Under the pieces are notes generated by a model. That model had not been told where the DNA came from and made no database searches. It saw only the letters and a program-made list of their open reading frames with translations. A stretch of 64,000 nt of DNA from CAVQFB01 sp963711675. Lineage in GTDB: Bacteria > Acidobacteriota > Terriglobia > Terriglobales > Acidobacteriaceae. Below, piece after piece: positions 18,863-33,028 of the stretch. Position 1 is the stretch's first letter, and the number at the start of each line of letters is the position of its first letter. The DNA is taken from contig CAVQFB010000004.1 of assembly GCA_963711675.1 (NCBI GenBank), positions 62,001 to 126,000 on the forward strand, written 5' to 3'. The position numbers and the translations under genes are program-made.

Positions 18863-18923
18863 ACCGCGACGAGACGGGCAGGCACTACTAACGCCCGTTC
18901 TGCCTTCCACCTTCCGCAATCTT

Positions 18924-18929
18924 TATAAT
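18924..18929 (+). promoter_or_regulatory. -10 element placing the tyrS transcript start at or next to its ATG
   Basis: A perfect TATAAT ending seven bases before the ATG at 18937. Transcription would begin at about 18936-18937, implying a leaderless tyrS mRNA. The earlier in-frame ATG (18928) lies inside the -10 box and would not be transcribed from it. Confidence 0.45.
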
Positions 18930-18936
18930 GCCGGGG

Positions 18937-20214
18937 ATGCCTACTTTCGCTCCTGTCGACGAACAACTGGCCTACATCAAGAAGGGTGCCGCGGAAATCA
19001 TTCGCGAGTCGGAACTGCGCGCCAAGCTCGAAAGATCGCGTGCCACTGGGAAACCGCTACGCGTGAAGGCCGGATTCGATCCCACCGCCCCCGATCTGCA
19101 TTTGGGCCACACGGTTCTTCTGCGCAAGCTCAAGCACTTTCAGGACCTCGGCCACACTGTTATTTTTTTGATTGGCGATTTCACCGGTATGATCGGCGAT
19201 CCAACCGGCCGCTCCGTCACTCGTCCGCCGCTTTCGGCCGAGCAGATCGCGCAGAACGCTGAGACTTACAAGGCCCAGGTCTTCAAGATCCTCGATCCGC
19301 AGAAGACGGTTGTCGACTTCAATCGCCGCTGGTTCTCGAAGTTCACCGCCGACGATTTCGTCCGCCTGGCCGCCAAATACACGGTCTCGCAAATGCTGGA
19401 GCGTGAAGATTTTCACAAGCGCTTCGAGGAAGAAAAGCCCATTGCGATTCACGAACTTCTGTATCCGCTCGCGCAAGGGTACGACTCAGTGGCGCTCGAA
19501 GCCGACGTCGAACTCGGCGGTACCGACCAGAAATTCAATCTTCTGGTGGGTCGAGAATTGCAACGCGCATACGGACAGGAGTCGCAGGTTGTGTTGACGA
19601 CACCCTTGATCGAGGGACTCGACGGCGTGCAGAAAATGTCGAAATCATTAGGCAATGCTGTCGGAATTCACGAACCGCCGCTAGAAATGTACGGCAAGAT
19701 CATGTCGATTTCCGACGAGATGATGTGGCGGTACTACGAGCTCCTGACGGATGTGTCGGCGACCGATATCGCGAAGATGAAAAGTGATGCGGCGAATGGC
19801 CAAGCGCATCCGATGAACTTGAAGAAAGAACTGGCGCGCAGAATCGTCGCGGATTTTCATTCTGCGGACGCCGCGGTGAACGCAGGCGAGGACTGGGCAA
19901 AACAGTTTCAGAAGGATGAAGTGCCGGAAGAAGCGGAGAGGGTCTCGATCCCATATCACGATCTGGTCGGGGCCCAAGTAGGCGACCCAGAATCACTCCG
20001 CCAGCCCGATGGTCGCTTCCCGGTCAGAATCGACAAGCTTCTTGTGCGCTGCGGTCTCGCCGAGTCTGCCAGCGATGGCGCGCGCAAACTCAAGCAGAAC
20101 GCGGTAAGGATTAATGGAGAGGTTGTTCATGATCCGACGTTTCACACTAATATTCCCGCCGAGTTGACCGTACGCGTGGGAAAGCGAATCAAGATTATTT
20201 CGTTGCGGCTTTGA
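18937..20214 (+). CDS. tyrS: Tyrosyl-tRNA synthetase
   Basis: A 425-residue class Ic aminoacyl-tRNA synthetase that charges tRNA-Tyr. The HIGH-type motif appears as PDLHLGHTVLLRKLK, the tyrosine pocket as GGTDQKFNLLVGREL, and the KMSKS loop as VQKMSKSLGNAVGI. A C-terminal S4-like RNA-binding domain follows (VRIDKLLVRCGLAESASDG, AVRINGEVV). The HLGH variant and the S4 domain indicate the TyrZ-type form. The start at 18937 was chosen because a TATAAT box overlaps the earlier ATG at 18928 and no Shine-Dalgarno is present, consistent with a leaderless message. Confidence 0.96.
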   Translation: MPTFAPVDEQLAYIKKGAAEIIRESELRAKLERSRATGKPLRVKAGFDPTAPDLHLGHTVLLRKLKHFQDLGHTVIFLIGDFTGMIGDPTGRSVTRPPLSAEQIAQNAETYKAQVFKILDPQKTVVDFNRRWFSKFTADDFVRLAAKYTVSQMLEREDFHKRFEEEKPIAIHELLYPLAQGYDSVALEADVELGGTDQKFNLLVGRELQRAYGQESQVVLTTPLIEGLDGVQKMSKSLGNAVGIHEPPLEMYGKIMSISDEMMWRYYELLTDVSATDIAKMKSDAANGQAHPMNLKKELARRIVADFHSADAAVNAGEDWAKQFQKDEVPEEAERVSIPYHDLVGAQVGDPESLRQPDGRFPVRIDKLLVRCGLAESASDGARKLKQNAVRINGEVVHDPTFHTNIPAELTVRVGKRIKIISLRL

Positions 20215-20335
20215 TCGGAAATCCGGAAAGCGTGTTCAAGAAATCAACGAAGCGTCTTCCTTCTTTCCAAGATCGGCGGCACCAAAATTATTTTTCTAAT
20301 CTGTTGGACCCACACCCTTCAAGAAACTTTCTTGC

Positions 20336-20344
20336 TGTTATAAT
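20336..20344 (+). promoter_or_regulatory. Extended -10 promoter element of the act-cox operon
   Basis: TGTTATAAT is a perfect TATAAT with the TGn extension, about 105 bases upstream of actA in a 234-base gap. The -35 region is weak, which an extended -10 can compensate. It is the only good promoter-like site before the 12.6-kb respiratory gene run. Confidence 0.5.
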
Positions 20345-20448
20345 CACCCGTTTAAGTATTCGCCATCACACTCATCTGTGACTGGCAGCTGCGGAACGCC
20401 GCATGAACCAGGGAGGCCCCATAGGCTGTCCCGCTGCACTGGACATCA

Positions 20449-21144
20449 ATGCAGATCTTTCATCGCAGTACGAACACCATCTCCCGGGCTACGATCTTCG
20501 GGGCCGTGTTCGTCGTCGCGTTCGTCTTCTGGGCGATGGCCCAGATCCAGCGTTCGCCCTACATAACCTATGAAGGCGTCGTCAAGCCTCAGCCTGCGCC
20601 CTTCAGTCACCAGCATCACGTGACCGGCCTGGGAATTGATTGTCGCTACTGCCACACTTCGGTCGAGAATTCCAGTTTTGCCGGTATTCCGCCCACCAAG
20701 ACGTGCATGAACTGCCATTCCCAGATCTGGACCAACGCAGCGCTGCTCGAACCCGTGCGGGAAAGTTTCCGCAGCGGCAAGTCCTTGCAGTGGACTCGCG
20801 TGAACCAGTTGCCCGACTACGTTTATTTCAACCACAGCATTCACATCAACAAGGGTGTGGGTTGCAACACTTGCCACGGGCCCATCGACCGCATGCCGCT
20901 GATGTACCAATACGCGTCCTTGCAGATGGAGTGGTGCTTGAACTGTCATCGTGCGCCAGAAAAATATCTGAGGCCGCGCGATCAGGTGTTCAACATGCGT
21001 TATGAGGAGCCCTCGAGTGCGGCTCCCATTGTCATCGACGGCACCAGTTTTACCGATCAGCTTGCGCTTGGTGATGCCCTGAAGGCGAAGTACAAGTTGC
21101 GCACCGTGGCCGATATCACCAGTTGCAACACCTGCCACCGTTAG
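20449..21144 (+). CDS. actA: Alternative complex III subunit ActA, pentaheme cytochrome c
   Basis: A 231-residue membrane-anchored multiheme cytochrome. An N-terminal transmembrane helix (about residues 14-34) is followed by five CxxCH haem-binding motifs: CRYCH, CMNCH, CNTCH, CLNCH and a C-terminal CNTCH. ActA is the pentahaem electron-transfer subunit of alternative complex III, carrying electrons from the Fe-S subunit toward the terminal oxidase on the outer face of the membrane. It is the first gene of the operon; actB begins about 50 bases later. No strong ribosome-binding site is seen next to this ATG (a GGGAGG lies about 30 bases upstream). Confidence 0.93.
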   Translation: MQIFHRSTNTISRATIFGAVFVVAFVFWAMAQIQRSPYITYEGVVKPQPAPFSHQHHVTGLGIDCRYCHTSVENSSFAGIPPTKTCMNCHSQIWTNAALLEPVRESFRSGKSLQWTRVNQLPDYVYFNHSIHINKGVGCNTCHGPIDRMPLMYQYASLQMEWCLNCHRAPEKYLRPRDQVFNMRYEEPSSAAPIVIDGTSFTDQLALGDALKAKYKLRTVADITSCNTCHR

Positions 21145-21194
21145 GCAACTTTGAAGTCATTGGCGTTGGGCGAGAAAATCTCGCCGGCAACAAA

Positions 21195-24248
<3,054 letters not shown>

Positions 24249-24254
24249 TCGACC

Positions 24255-25628
24255 ATGGACGAGCGAACAGAACAGGCCGTCGTGAACCGGGCCCCGGTCA
24301 TTGAACCGGGCCACACTTTTGCCTCGGTCACCGACAAAATCAGCTCCATCGTGCTAACCCGTCCGGCGACCACGGGCTGGTTTGTGGGTTTTGGGGCTGC
24401 GTTCCTCGTGACCATGATGCTCCTGTATGCCCTGGGCTATCTCGTCCTGAAAGGCACGGGGATTTGGGGCATCAACATCCCAGTCGGTTGGGGATTCGCC
24501 ATCGTCAACTTTGTGTGGTGGATCGGCATCGGCCACGCAGGCACGCTGATCTCTGCGATTCTCCTGTTATTGCGGCAGTCGTGGCGAAATTCCATCAACC
24601 GTTTTGCCGAAGCCATGACGCTGTTTGCTGTGGCGAGCGCGGGCATATTCCCGCTGGTTCACACTGGACGCCCCTGGCTGGCCTATTGGATGTTCCCCTA
24701 TCCCAATACCATGGGCTACTGGCCGCAGTTTCGCAGTCCGCTGATCTGGGACGTGTTTGCGGTCTCGACCTACTTCACGATTTCACTGTTGTTCTGGTTC
24801 ATCGGCCTGATTCCGGATCTGGCCACCTTGCGTGACCGTGCCGACAACCGCGGCGCCAAAATCATCTATGGCATTCTCGCGATGGGTTGGCGCGGCTCGG
24901 CGCGTCACTGGCACCGGTACGAGAGCGCCTATCTGCTGCTGGCCGGTTTGGCCACGCCACTGGTCTTGTCCGTACATACGGTGGTCAGCTTCGACTTCGC
25001 AGTGGGCATAGTTCCGGGATGGCACACGACGATCTTCCCGCCCTATTTTGTCGCAGGCGCGATCTATTCCGGTTTCGCCATGGTGCTGATGCTGTCTATC
25101 CCGATCCGAAAGCTCTATGGGCTGGAAGATTTCATCACCGAACGCCATCTGCAGAACTCCGCCAAGGTGATGCTTGCCACCGGGCTGATCGTGGCCTACG
25201 GATATGGCATTGAAGCGTTCATGGGATGGTACAGCGGAAACCGCTACGACTCGTTCCTCCTGTGGAACCGTCTGCACGGACCGTATGCCTTCTGGTACTA
25301 CGCATTGCTGACCTGCAACATTGTTGTCCCACAGGTGCTCTGGATCAAGAAACTGCGTACCAGTCCGTTGTGGCTGTTCCTCGTTTCCTTGGACATCCTG
25401 ATCGGCATGTGGCTGGAGCGCTTCATCATTGTTGTGGTAAGCCTGCAGCGCGACTTCCTGAATTCGTCCTGGGGCATGTACTACCCGACGCGCTGGGACT
25501 GGATGACCTACATCGGGACCATTGGCATGTTCCTGGCGGCGATGTTCCTGTTCGTACGCATCCTGCCCATGATCTCGATCTTTGAAATGCGCACCCTACT
25601 TCCGCAGGCGGAGGTGAAGCCCGAATGA
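24255..25628 (+). CDS. actC: Alternative complex III subunit ActC, NrfD-family quinol-binding membrane protein
   Basis: A 457-residue integral membrane protein of the NrfD/PsrC family with about ten hydrophobic segments, starting LVTMMLLYALGYLVLKG (about residues 52-70) and ending YIGTIGMFLAAMFLFVRIL. NrfD proteins hold the quinol site. ActC and ActF are its paralogous pair in the complex. The gene begins seven bases after actB and its stop overlaps the actD start (ATGA), so translation is coupled. Confidence 0.93.
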   Translation: MDERTEQAVVNRAPVIEPGHTFASVTDKISSIVLTRPATTGWFVGFGAAFLVTMMLLYALGYLVLKGTGIWGINIPVGWGFAIVNFVWWIGIGHAGTLISAILLLLRQSWRNSINRFAEAMTLFAVASAGIFPLVHTGRPWLAYWMFPYPNTMGYWPQFRSPLIWDVFAVSTYFTISLLFWFIGLIPDLATLRDRADNRGAKIIYGILAMGWRGSARHWHRYESAYLLLAGLATPLVLSVHTVVSFDFAVGIVPGWHTTIFPPYFVAGAIYSGFAMVLMLSIPIRKLYGLEDFITERHLQNSAKVMLATGLIVAYGYGIEAFMGWYSGNRYDSFLLWNRLHGPYAFWYYALLTCNIVVPQVLWIKKLRTSPLWLFLVSLDILIGMWLERFIIVVVSLQRDFLNSSWGMYYPTRWDWMTYIGTIGMFLAAMFLFVRILPMISIFEMRTLLPQAEVKPE

Positions 25629-26161
25629 AACAGGTTCCAATCTACGGGCTTATGGCTGAGTTCGACACGGCCAGCGATCTGGTAGCGGCCGCGCACCACA
25701 CGCACGAAGCGGGCTACCGGAAGATCGACGCTTACAGTCCCTTTCCGATCGAAGAGTTGGCAGAGGCCATTGGCTTCCACAAGAATGGCGTGCCTCTGGT
25801 CGTGCTGATTGGCGGAATTCTCGGCGGGTTGTCGGGCTACCTGATGCAGTACTGGATTGCGACCAGCAGCTACCCGGTAAACGTGGGTGGGCGGCCGTAT
25901 CATTCCTGGCCGTCGTTCATCATCGTTACCTTCGAAATGACGATTCTCTTTGCGGGCATCTCCGCGGTGTTCGGCATGCTTGCTCTGAACGGGCTTCCCA
26001 TGCCGTACCACCCGGTGTTCAACGTGCCCCGGTTCGCATTGGCCAGCAAAGACCGTTTCTTTCTGATCATTTTTTCTACGGATCCGAAGTATGACTCCGT
26101 AGGTACGCGCGGTTTCCTCCAAGGTCTGGGCCCGCGTTCCATTTCGGAGGTGCCCAGTTAA
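25625..26161 (+). CDS. actD: Alternative complex III subunit ActD (DUF3341)
   Basis: A 178-residue protein with an N-terminal soluble part (YGLMAEFDTASDLVAAAHHT, YRKIDAYSPFPIEEL) and two transmembrane helices (about residues 59-80 and 97-121). This is the DUF3341 pattern that defines ActD, a small membrane subunit of unknown catalytic role. It overlaps the end of actC by four bases. Confidence 0.92.
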   Translation: MKQVPIYGLMAEFDTASDLVAAAHHTHEAGYRKIDAYSPFPIEELAEAIGFHKNGVPLVVLIGGILGGLSGYLMQYWIATSSYPVNVGGRPYHSWPSFIIVTFEMTILFAGISAVFGMLALNGLPMPYHPVFNVPRFALASKDRFFLIIFSTDPKYDSVGTRGFLQGLGPRSISEVPS

Positions 26162-26198
26162 CCCACGGCCTCACTTCCGGAGAGTCTGGGCGATTGCG

Positions 26199-26825
26199 AT
26201 GCTGGCAGTGCCATTTAGCATCGGCTGCCGTCTCGATATGCACGTACAGCCGCGTTACAACCCGCTGGCAAAGAGCGATTTCTTCGCCGACCAGCGCTCG
26301 GCTCGCCCGCCGGTGCCAGGCACGGTGGCGCGCGGCGATCTGCGGGCGGATACCTACTTCTACACCGGCAAGATCGCAGAAACTCCTGGCGACTATCTCC
26401 CGTTTCCGGCGAGCGACGATGTGCTGGCCCGCGGGCGCGAACGCTACAACATATATTGTTCGCCCTGCCATTCGCGCCTCGGGGATGGCAACGGGATGAT
26501 TCCGCAGCGCGGGTTTCGTCGTCCGCCTTCGTACCATATAGAGCGGCTCCGCAAGGCGCCTCTGGGCTACTTCTTTGACGTCATGACCAACGGATTCGGC
26601 GCCATGCCGGACTACGCATCCCAGATCCCGCCTCGCGACCGGTGGTGCATCGTGGCATACATTCGCGCACTACAACTCAGCCAGAACGCCACCATGGCCG
26701 ACGTCCCCTCTGGGCAGCAAGTGCCGTCGCAATCCCCGCAATTCCGCGGTGAGCCTGGTTCGGGCGCGACGTTGCCAGAGGCTGAAACCAAATCTCCCGG
26801 TGCCGCGCAAGGGGAATCCAAATGA
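26199..26825 (+). CDS. actE: Alternative complex III subunit ActE, monohaem cytochrome c lipoprotein
   Basis: A 208-residue cytochrome with one CxxCH motif (YNIYCSPCHSRLGDGNGM, about residues 84-101) and a distal Met region (FGAMPDYASQIPPRDRW). A lipobox-like SIGC near residue 10 suggests a lipid-anchored periplasmic protein. The annotated ATG leaves an unusually short signal; in-frame upstream codons (reading FRRVWAIAMLAVPF) would make a better one, and GGAGAG sits eight bases before an ATT codon at 26193, so an atypical start is possible. The end overlaps actF. Confidence 0.9.
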   Translation: MLAVPFSIGCRLDMHVQPRYNPLAKSDFFADQRSARPPVPGTVARGDLRADTYFYTGKIAETPGDYLPFPASDDVLARGRERYNIYCSPCHSRLGDGNGMIPQRGFRRPPSYHIERLRKAPLGYFFDVMTNGFGAMPDYASQIPPRDRWCIVAYIRALQLSQNATMADVPSGQQVPSQSPQFRGEPGSGATLPEAETKSPGAAQGESK

Positions 26826-28033
26826 GCTCAGGGCACGTGAACATCACGGATTTCTCAGCGCCCCCGATCGTCAAGGTCATCGCGCGCCGGTCGCTAGTCG
26901 TCGGCGTGATTTTCGGCCTCATCTCCGTGGTCTTGGCTTTTGTGCAGCCCAATGAATTCTTCCGGGCTTACCTGCTCGGCTTCATGGACTGGCTCGCAGT
27001 CGCGCTCGGAGCTATGGCGGTTCTTATGCTGCGGCATCTGACCGGAGGCGGATGGGGCATGGTGATCCGCCGTATTCTGGGCGCCGCTATGAGAACGATT
27101 CCTCTGATGGCGGTTCTATTCATTCCGCTGTTGTTCGGAATTCGGCGCCTCTACATCTGGGCGCAGCCTCTAGAGAACATCCAGAACAAGAATCTGCGCG
27201 AGCATCTCGAGCTGATCACCAAGAGCTATCTATCGGTAAACGGTTTTATCATTCGTGCGATCATATACTTCGCGATCTGGGGTCTGCTGTCCTATCTGCT
27301 CACCAAGTGGTCGGCCGAGCAGGACCAGCCTCCGGTTCGAGATAACAGCGCGAAGTTCAAAGCGGTCGCCGGACCCGGCCTGATCCTCTATGGCTTCACA
27401 ATTTCCTTCGCGGCGATCGACTGGGTGATGTCGCTGGATCCCAGCTGGACCTCCACCATCTACGGGCTGATTTTCCTGGCTGGACAAGTGCTCGCCGCTC
27501 TTTCCTTTGCCGTGGTATGCGAAAGAATTCTGTTCCGCTACAAGCCCATGTCTGAGCTGCTGAAACCGGAACACGTACACGACCACGGCAAATTGATGCT
27601 CGCCTTCATCATGGTGTGGGCATATTTTTCCTTTTCGCAGTGGCTGATCATCTGGGCGGGAAATCTTCCTGAGGAAATCACCTGGTACGTGCGGCGGCTG
27701 GGCGGCGGCTGGGGATTCGTCGGGCTCTTCCTCGTGATTTTTCAATTTGCCGTGCCATTCGCGATCTTGCTCTCCCGCTCCTTCAAGCGCGACGTGACGA
27801 AGCTAGTGTGGCTCGCGGTATGGATTCTGTGCATGCGCTGGTTGGATTTGTTGTGGTACATCGAACCGACCTTCTCGGTTACGTTCCACATCACGATTGC
27901 TGACATCGTCGTCCCTACCGCCATCGGAGCTTTGTGGATGGCTTACTTCTTCCGCAATCTGGGTTCTATGCCGCTTCTGCCGGCGTACGACCTGTTTGCG
28001 AAACAGGTGCTCGAACCGGCGCACGAGTCATGA
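26822..28033 (+). CDS. actF: Alternative complex III subunit ActF, NrfD-like membrane protein
   Basis: A 403-residue polytopic protein with about ten hydrophobic helices, including VVGVIFGLISVVLAFVQ, LFIPLLFGIRRLYIW and VGLFLVIFQFAVPFAILLS. It is the shorter NrfD-like partner of ActC in alternative complex III and contributes to quinol binding or proton handling. Overlaps actE (ATGA) and the next gene (ATGA). Confidence 0.92.
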   Translation: MSSGHVNITDFSAPPIVKVIARRSLVVGVIFGLISVVLAFVQPNEFFRAYLLGFMDWLAVALGAMAVLMLRHLTGGGWGMVIRRILGAAMRTIPLMAVLFIPLLFGIRRLYIWAQPLENIQNKNLREHLELITKSYLSVNGFIIRAIIYFAIWGLLSYLLTKWSAEQDQPPVRDNSAKFKAVAGPGLILYGFTISFAAIDWVMSLDPSWTSTIYGLIFLAGQVLAALSFAVVCERILFRYKPMSELLKPEHVHDHGKLMLAFIMVWAYFSFSQWLIIWAGNLPEEITWYVRRLGGGWGFVGLFLVIFQFAVPFAILLSRSFKRDVTKLVWLAVWILCMRWLDLLWYIEPTFSVTFHITIADIVVPTAIGALWMAYFFRNLGSMPLLPAYDLFAKQVLEPAHES

Positions 28034-28539
28034 GTAACGAAAACTTACAACCCGGGCAGCATGGCGAGGTTGGGTACGAGCATCGCGACCTGAGCGCTCG
28101 CGCCGTTTACACTTTCCTCATCGTTTTGGCGGTGTTGACGATCATCATCATCTTCATGCTCCGCGGGGTATACAGCTTCCTCGATACCTACGAGCGCAAC
28201 CATCAGGCTCCGCCGAGTCCACTCGCTGCCAAACCTCCCGATGACCCGCGCAAGGTTTCTCCGGATGTGCGCTCTCAATTTCCTGAGCCTCGCCTGGAGG
28301 TGGACGAGCGAGGGCAACTGAACGGTTTCGTTCTGGACCAGGAAAAGGAGCTACACAGCTACGGATACGTGGATCAGCAGGGCGGGGTAATTCGAATTCC
28401 GATTGAACGCGCGATGCAACTGGTTGCGCAACGCGGCCTGCCGGTGAGGCCCCCGGGTGCGTCGGAATCTGCTGGCCCTGGTGGGAAGAGCAGTGGTGCC
28501 AAGCCGGCTACGTCGGCGAAGGCAGCTGCGGCTCATTGA
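28030..28539 (+). CDS. Small membrane-anchored protein in the act-cox operon, function unknown
   Basis: A 169-residue protein. The ATG at 28030 overlaps the actF stop. One transmembrane helix (about residues 26-47, VYTFLIVLAVLTIIIIFMLRG) is followed by a Pro-rich periplasmic part with PRLEVDERGQLNGFVLDQEK and GYVDQQGGVIRIPIERAMQLV, then an Ala/Ser/Gly-rich tail. The sequence GYVD...GVIRIPIERAM is like the short conserved segment in proteins encoded next to SCO and cox genes in Acidobacteriota, but I cannot name the family. Its position between actF and the Cu chaperone suggests a role in assembly or docking of the oxidase. Confidence 0.75.
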   Translation: MSNENLQPGQHGEVGYEHRDLSARAVYTFLIVLAVLTIIIIFMLRGVYSFLDTYERNHQAPPSPLAAKPPDDPRKVSPDVRSQFPEPRLEVDERGQLNGFVLDQEKELHSYGYVDQQGGVIRIPIERAMQLVAQRGLPVRPPGASESAGPGGKSSGAKPATSAKAAAAH

Positions 28540-28560
28540 GCGGCAATAGAAGGAAGAATA

Positions 28561-29424
28561 GTGAGTAGACTTCAAAATTCGATTCTGACGGTCGCGGCGG
28601 TGGCGTTCGTCACGGTCTCCGCATGGGGGCAGATGGGCGTTCGGCCGGGAGGCATCATGTCTCCTCCGGCGAATCAGCGTCCGCCCGGACTTGAGAACGT
28701 CGGTATCGCGCAACACCTGAACGAGCAGGTTCCTGCGCAGCTGGAATTTCTTGACGAGACGGGCAAGCAGGTTCGCCTGGCAGACTACTTCGGCAAAAAA
28801 CCGATCATCCTCAACCTCGCTTATTACAACTGCCAGATGCTTTGCCCGGAAGTTATGAGCGGACTCACCAGTGCACTGCGCACGCTCAAGTTCGATGTCG
28901 GCAAGGAGTTCGAGGTCCTTACCGTAAGCTTTGATCCGCGCGAAACCCCGGCTATTGCCGCCGAGAAGAAAAAGGAATATCTCCACCGCTATGGACGCCC
29001 GGGAGCCGAGCAGGGGTGGCACTTTCTGACTGGCCAGCAGGACGCCATCACGGCACTAACTAGAGCGGTGGGCTTCCAGTACCAGTACGACTCGAAAATC
29101 GGGCAGTATGCGCACACCACGGCGATCATGGTGCTCACGCCGGAAGGCAAGATCGCGCAGTACTACTACGGCGTGGAGTATGCGCCCAAGGATCTGCGGT
29201 TGGGGCTGGTGCAAGCCTCGCAGGGCAAGATCGGCAATCTTGTGGACGCCGTGCTCTTGTACTGCTACCACTACAACCCCGAGACCGGCAAGTACGGCGC
29301 CGTGATCATGAATGTCTTGAGACTCTCGGCCGCGGGGACCATGGTGTTCCTTGGTGCTTTCATCGTTTTCTTGGTTCGCCACGATCTGAATCACGTGATA
29401 TCAGGAGCAGAAAAAGTAAAGTAA
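28561..29424 (+). CDS. SCO1/SenC-type copper chaperone for cytochrome c oxidase
   Basis: A 287-residue exported protein with an N-terminal signal, a thioredoxin-like SCO domain and one C-terminal transmembrane helix (LRLSAAGTMVFLGAFIVFLV). The copper-binding CxxxC is YNCQMLCPEV and the third ligand His is in GQYAHTTAIMVL. SCO proteins insert copper into the CuA centre of subunit II, encoded by the next gene. The start is GTG at 28561. The stop overlaps the coxB ATG by one base (TAATG). Confidence 0.93.
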   Translation: MSRLQNSILTVAAVAFVTVSAWGQMGVRPGGIMSPPANQRPPGLENVGIAQHLNEQVPAQLEFLDETGKQVRLADYFGKKPIILNLAYYNCQMLCPEVMSGLTSALRTLKFDVGKEFEVLTVSFDPRETPAIAAEKKKEYLHRYGRPGAEQGWHFLTGQQDAITALTRAVGFQYQYDSKIGQYAHTTAIMVLTPEGKIAQYYYGVEYAPKDLRLGLVQASQGKIGNLVDAVLLYCYHYNPETGKYGAVIMNVLRLSAAGTMVFLGAFIVFLVRHDLNHVISGAEKVK

Positions 29425-30422
29425 TGTTTGACAATTTTCCATTGTGGCCAACCCGGGCTTCGACGATCGCAGGCAACGTCGATGCTCTGTTTATCTTTCT
29501 GCTTATCGTGTCGGGACTGATCTGTCTCCTGGTTTTCTCGCTCATCCTGATATTCGCAGCTCGCTTCCGCAAACGTGCGGGTGTTCAGGCGGAGCAGATT
29601 GAGGGTTCCCACGCACTCGAAATCACCTGGTCGGTGATCCCATTAGGTATTTTCTTCTTCATTTTTGCCTGGGGAGCCGTAATCTTCTTCAAAGAGCGCA
29701 CACCTCCGCCGGGCACCCTCGACATATATGTCGTCGCCAAGCAGTGGATGTGGAAGACGGAGCACATGGGAGGGCAGCACGAGATCAACTCGCTGCACGT
29801 GCCCACCGGCCGCGACGTCAAGCTGATCATGACTTCTCAGGATGTCATTCACAGCTTCTACGTCCCGGCGTTTCGTCTCAAGCAGGACGTGCTTCCGGGC
29901 CGCTATACCACCCTGTGGTTTCGCGCGACCAAACCGGGGATCTATCACCTGTTTTGCGCGGAATACTGCGGGACTTCGCACTCGCAGATGATTGGCGAAA
30001 TCGTCGTCCTTGAGCCTGCCCAGTACGCCGAATGGCTGGGTGGTGGCCCGGCTACGCCGCTTCCACTCGCCGGCCAGCAGTTATTCGGCTCTCTCGGTTG
30101 CAGTACCTGCCACCGCTTCGACACGCAGGGCCGTGGTCCGAATCTGGAAGGCCTCTTTGGCAAGGCGGTGCTGCTCGACGACGGGAGAACCGTGACTGCC
30201 GACGAGAACTACATTCGCGAGTCGATCCTGAATCCGGGCGCGAAGATCGTCTCCGGATTCAAGCCGATCATGCCGACGTTTCAAGGACTCGTAACCGAGG
30301 ACCAGGTGAACGCGCTCCTGGCCTATATCAAATCACTCGGCAAACCAGCGCAAGGCGCTGCTGGCGCGCGAGCTTCCGGCGAACCAGTGCCCGGATCAAC
30401 CCCGACGAATCAGGTGCAATAG
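29424..30422 (+). CDS. coxB: Cytochrome c oxidase subunit II with fused cytochrome c (caa3 type)
   Basis: A 332-residue subunit with two N-terminal transmembrane helices (about residues 15-45 and 64-85), a cupredoxin domain carrying the CuA ligands (HSFYVPAFRLKQDVLPGRY, FCAEYCGTSHSQM), and a C-terminal haem-c domain with SLGCSTCHRFDTQGRGPNL and distal Met in FKPIMPTF. The fusion marks a caa3 oxidase that takes electrons directly from its own cytochrome. Confidence 0.96.
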   Translation: MFDNFPLWPTRASTIAGNVDALFIFLLIVSGLICLLVFSLILIFAARFRKRAGVQAEQIEGSHALEITWSVIPLGIFFFIFAWGAVIFFKERTPPPGTLDIYVVAKQWMWKTEHMGGQHEINSLHVPTGRDVKLIMTSQDVIHSFYVPAFRLKQDVLPGRYTTLWFRATKPGIYHLFCAEYCGTSHSQMIGEIVVLEPAQYAEWLGGGPATPLPLAGQQLFGSLGCSTCHRFDTQGRGPNLEGLFGKAVLLDDGRTVTADENYIRESILNPGAKIVSGFKPIMPTFQGLVTEDQVNALLAYIKSLGKPAQGAAGARASGEPVPGSTPTNQVQ

Positions 30423-30423
30423 C

Positions 30424-32047
<1,624 letters not shown>

Positions 32048-32058
<11 letters not shown>

Positions 32059-32731
32059 TCCCTCAGTGGCCGCCCACGGTGACGTTCACAACCCTGCTCT
32101 GCGGCACCATTTCGCCGACATGGAGCAGCAGCGCGAGTCCGCTGAGCTGGGGATGTGGCTCTTCCTGATCACGGAAATCATGTTCTTTGGCGGCATGTTC
32201 TGCGCCTATATGGTCTATCGCTACATGTACTACCAGGCCTGGGAAGCTGGTAGTGAGCAGATGGATTTCTGGTACGGGACCATCAACACCATTGTGCTGA
32301 TCTGCAGCAGTCTCACCATGGCGATGGCGGTCCGCTCCGCCCAGATCGGACAGAGGAAGGCATTGGTCGCATTCCTTATTGTCACCATGATATTCGGCTG
32401 CGCGTTCATGGGGATCAAGGGTGTCGAGTATTACGGACACTGGATGGAGCACCAGTTCCCTGGCCCAAATTTTCACTTTGACGGTCCCGACGCACAACAT
32501 GTGCAGATCTTTTTCTTCCTCTATTGGACAATGACCGGCCTGCATGCGCTCCACATGCTGATTGGAATTGTTCTTGTCGGTTTCATTGCGTACTGGGGTT
32601 GGCGCGGCAAGTATGGCGCTGATTATTACAACCCGGTCGAAAACACCGGCCTGTATTGGCACTTCGTCGACATGGTGTGGATCTATCTTTATCCGCTGCT
32701 CTATCTGATCAGCCACAAACACGGGAGATAA
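32048..32731 (+). CDS. coxC: Cytochrome c oxidase subunit III
   Basis: A 227-residue, about seven-helix subunit III with ESAELGMWLFLITEIMFFGG and TGLHALHMLIGIVLVGF and the terminal GLYWHFVDMVWIYLYPLLY. The start is TTG at 32048, chosen because AAGGAGG (32035-32041) sits six bases upstream; this overlaps the end of coxA by 11 bases. Confidence 0.95.
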
Positions 32732-32740
32732 CAGTAAGGC

Positions 32741-33028
32741 ATGTCAGCACATATCGCTTCTAAGAAGCTTTACATCGGAGTCTGGCTCGCGTTGCTGGTC
32801 CTGACGGTCGTCACCGCGACGGTTTCGCGCATCGACCTGGGCGCTGCCAGCGCCGCCGTGGCCTTGGCCATCGCCACCACAAAGGCACTGCTGGTCGTGC
32901 TGTTCTTCATGGGCGTGAAATACGTCAGCCAGAAGATGACAGTCGTCGTAATCGTGTCCGGTCTCTTCTTCCTTGGACTGTTGCTGATCCTCAGTATGGC
33001 CGACTATGGAACCAGAGCGTTCAAGTAA
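32741..33028 (+). CDS. coxD: Cytochrome c oxidase subunit IV family protein
   Basis: A 95-residue, three-helix protein (YIGVWLALLVLTVVTATV, AAVALAIATTKALLVVLFFMGVKY and VVVIVSGLFFLGLLLILSM). This matches the small COX4-type subunit that closes caa3 operons. Position and spacing (nine bases after coxC) make it the last gene of the operon. Confidence 0.9.
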   Translation: MSAHIASKKLYIGVWLALLVLTVVTATVSRIDLGAASAAVALAIATTKALLVVLFFMGVKYVSQKMTVVVIVSGLFFLGLLLILSMADYGTRAFK

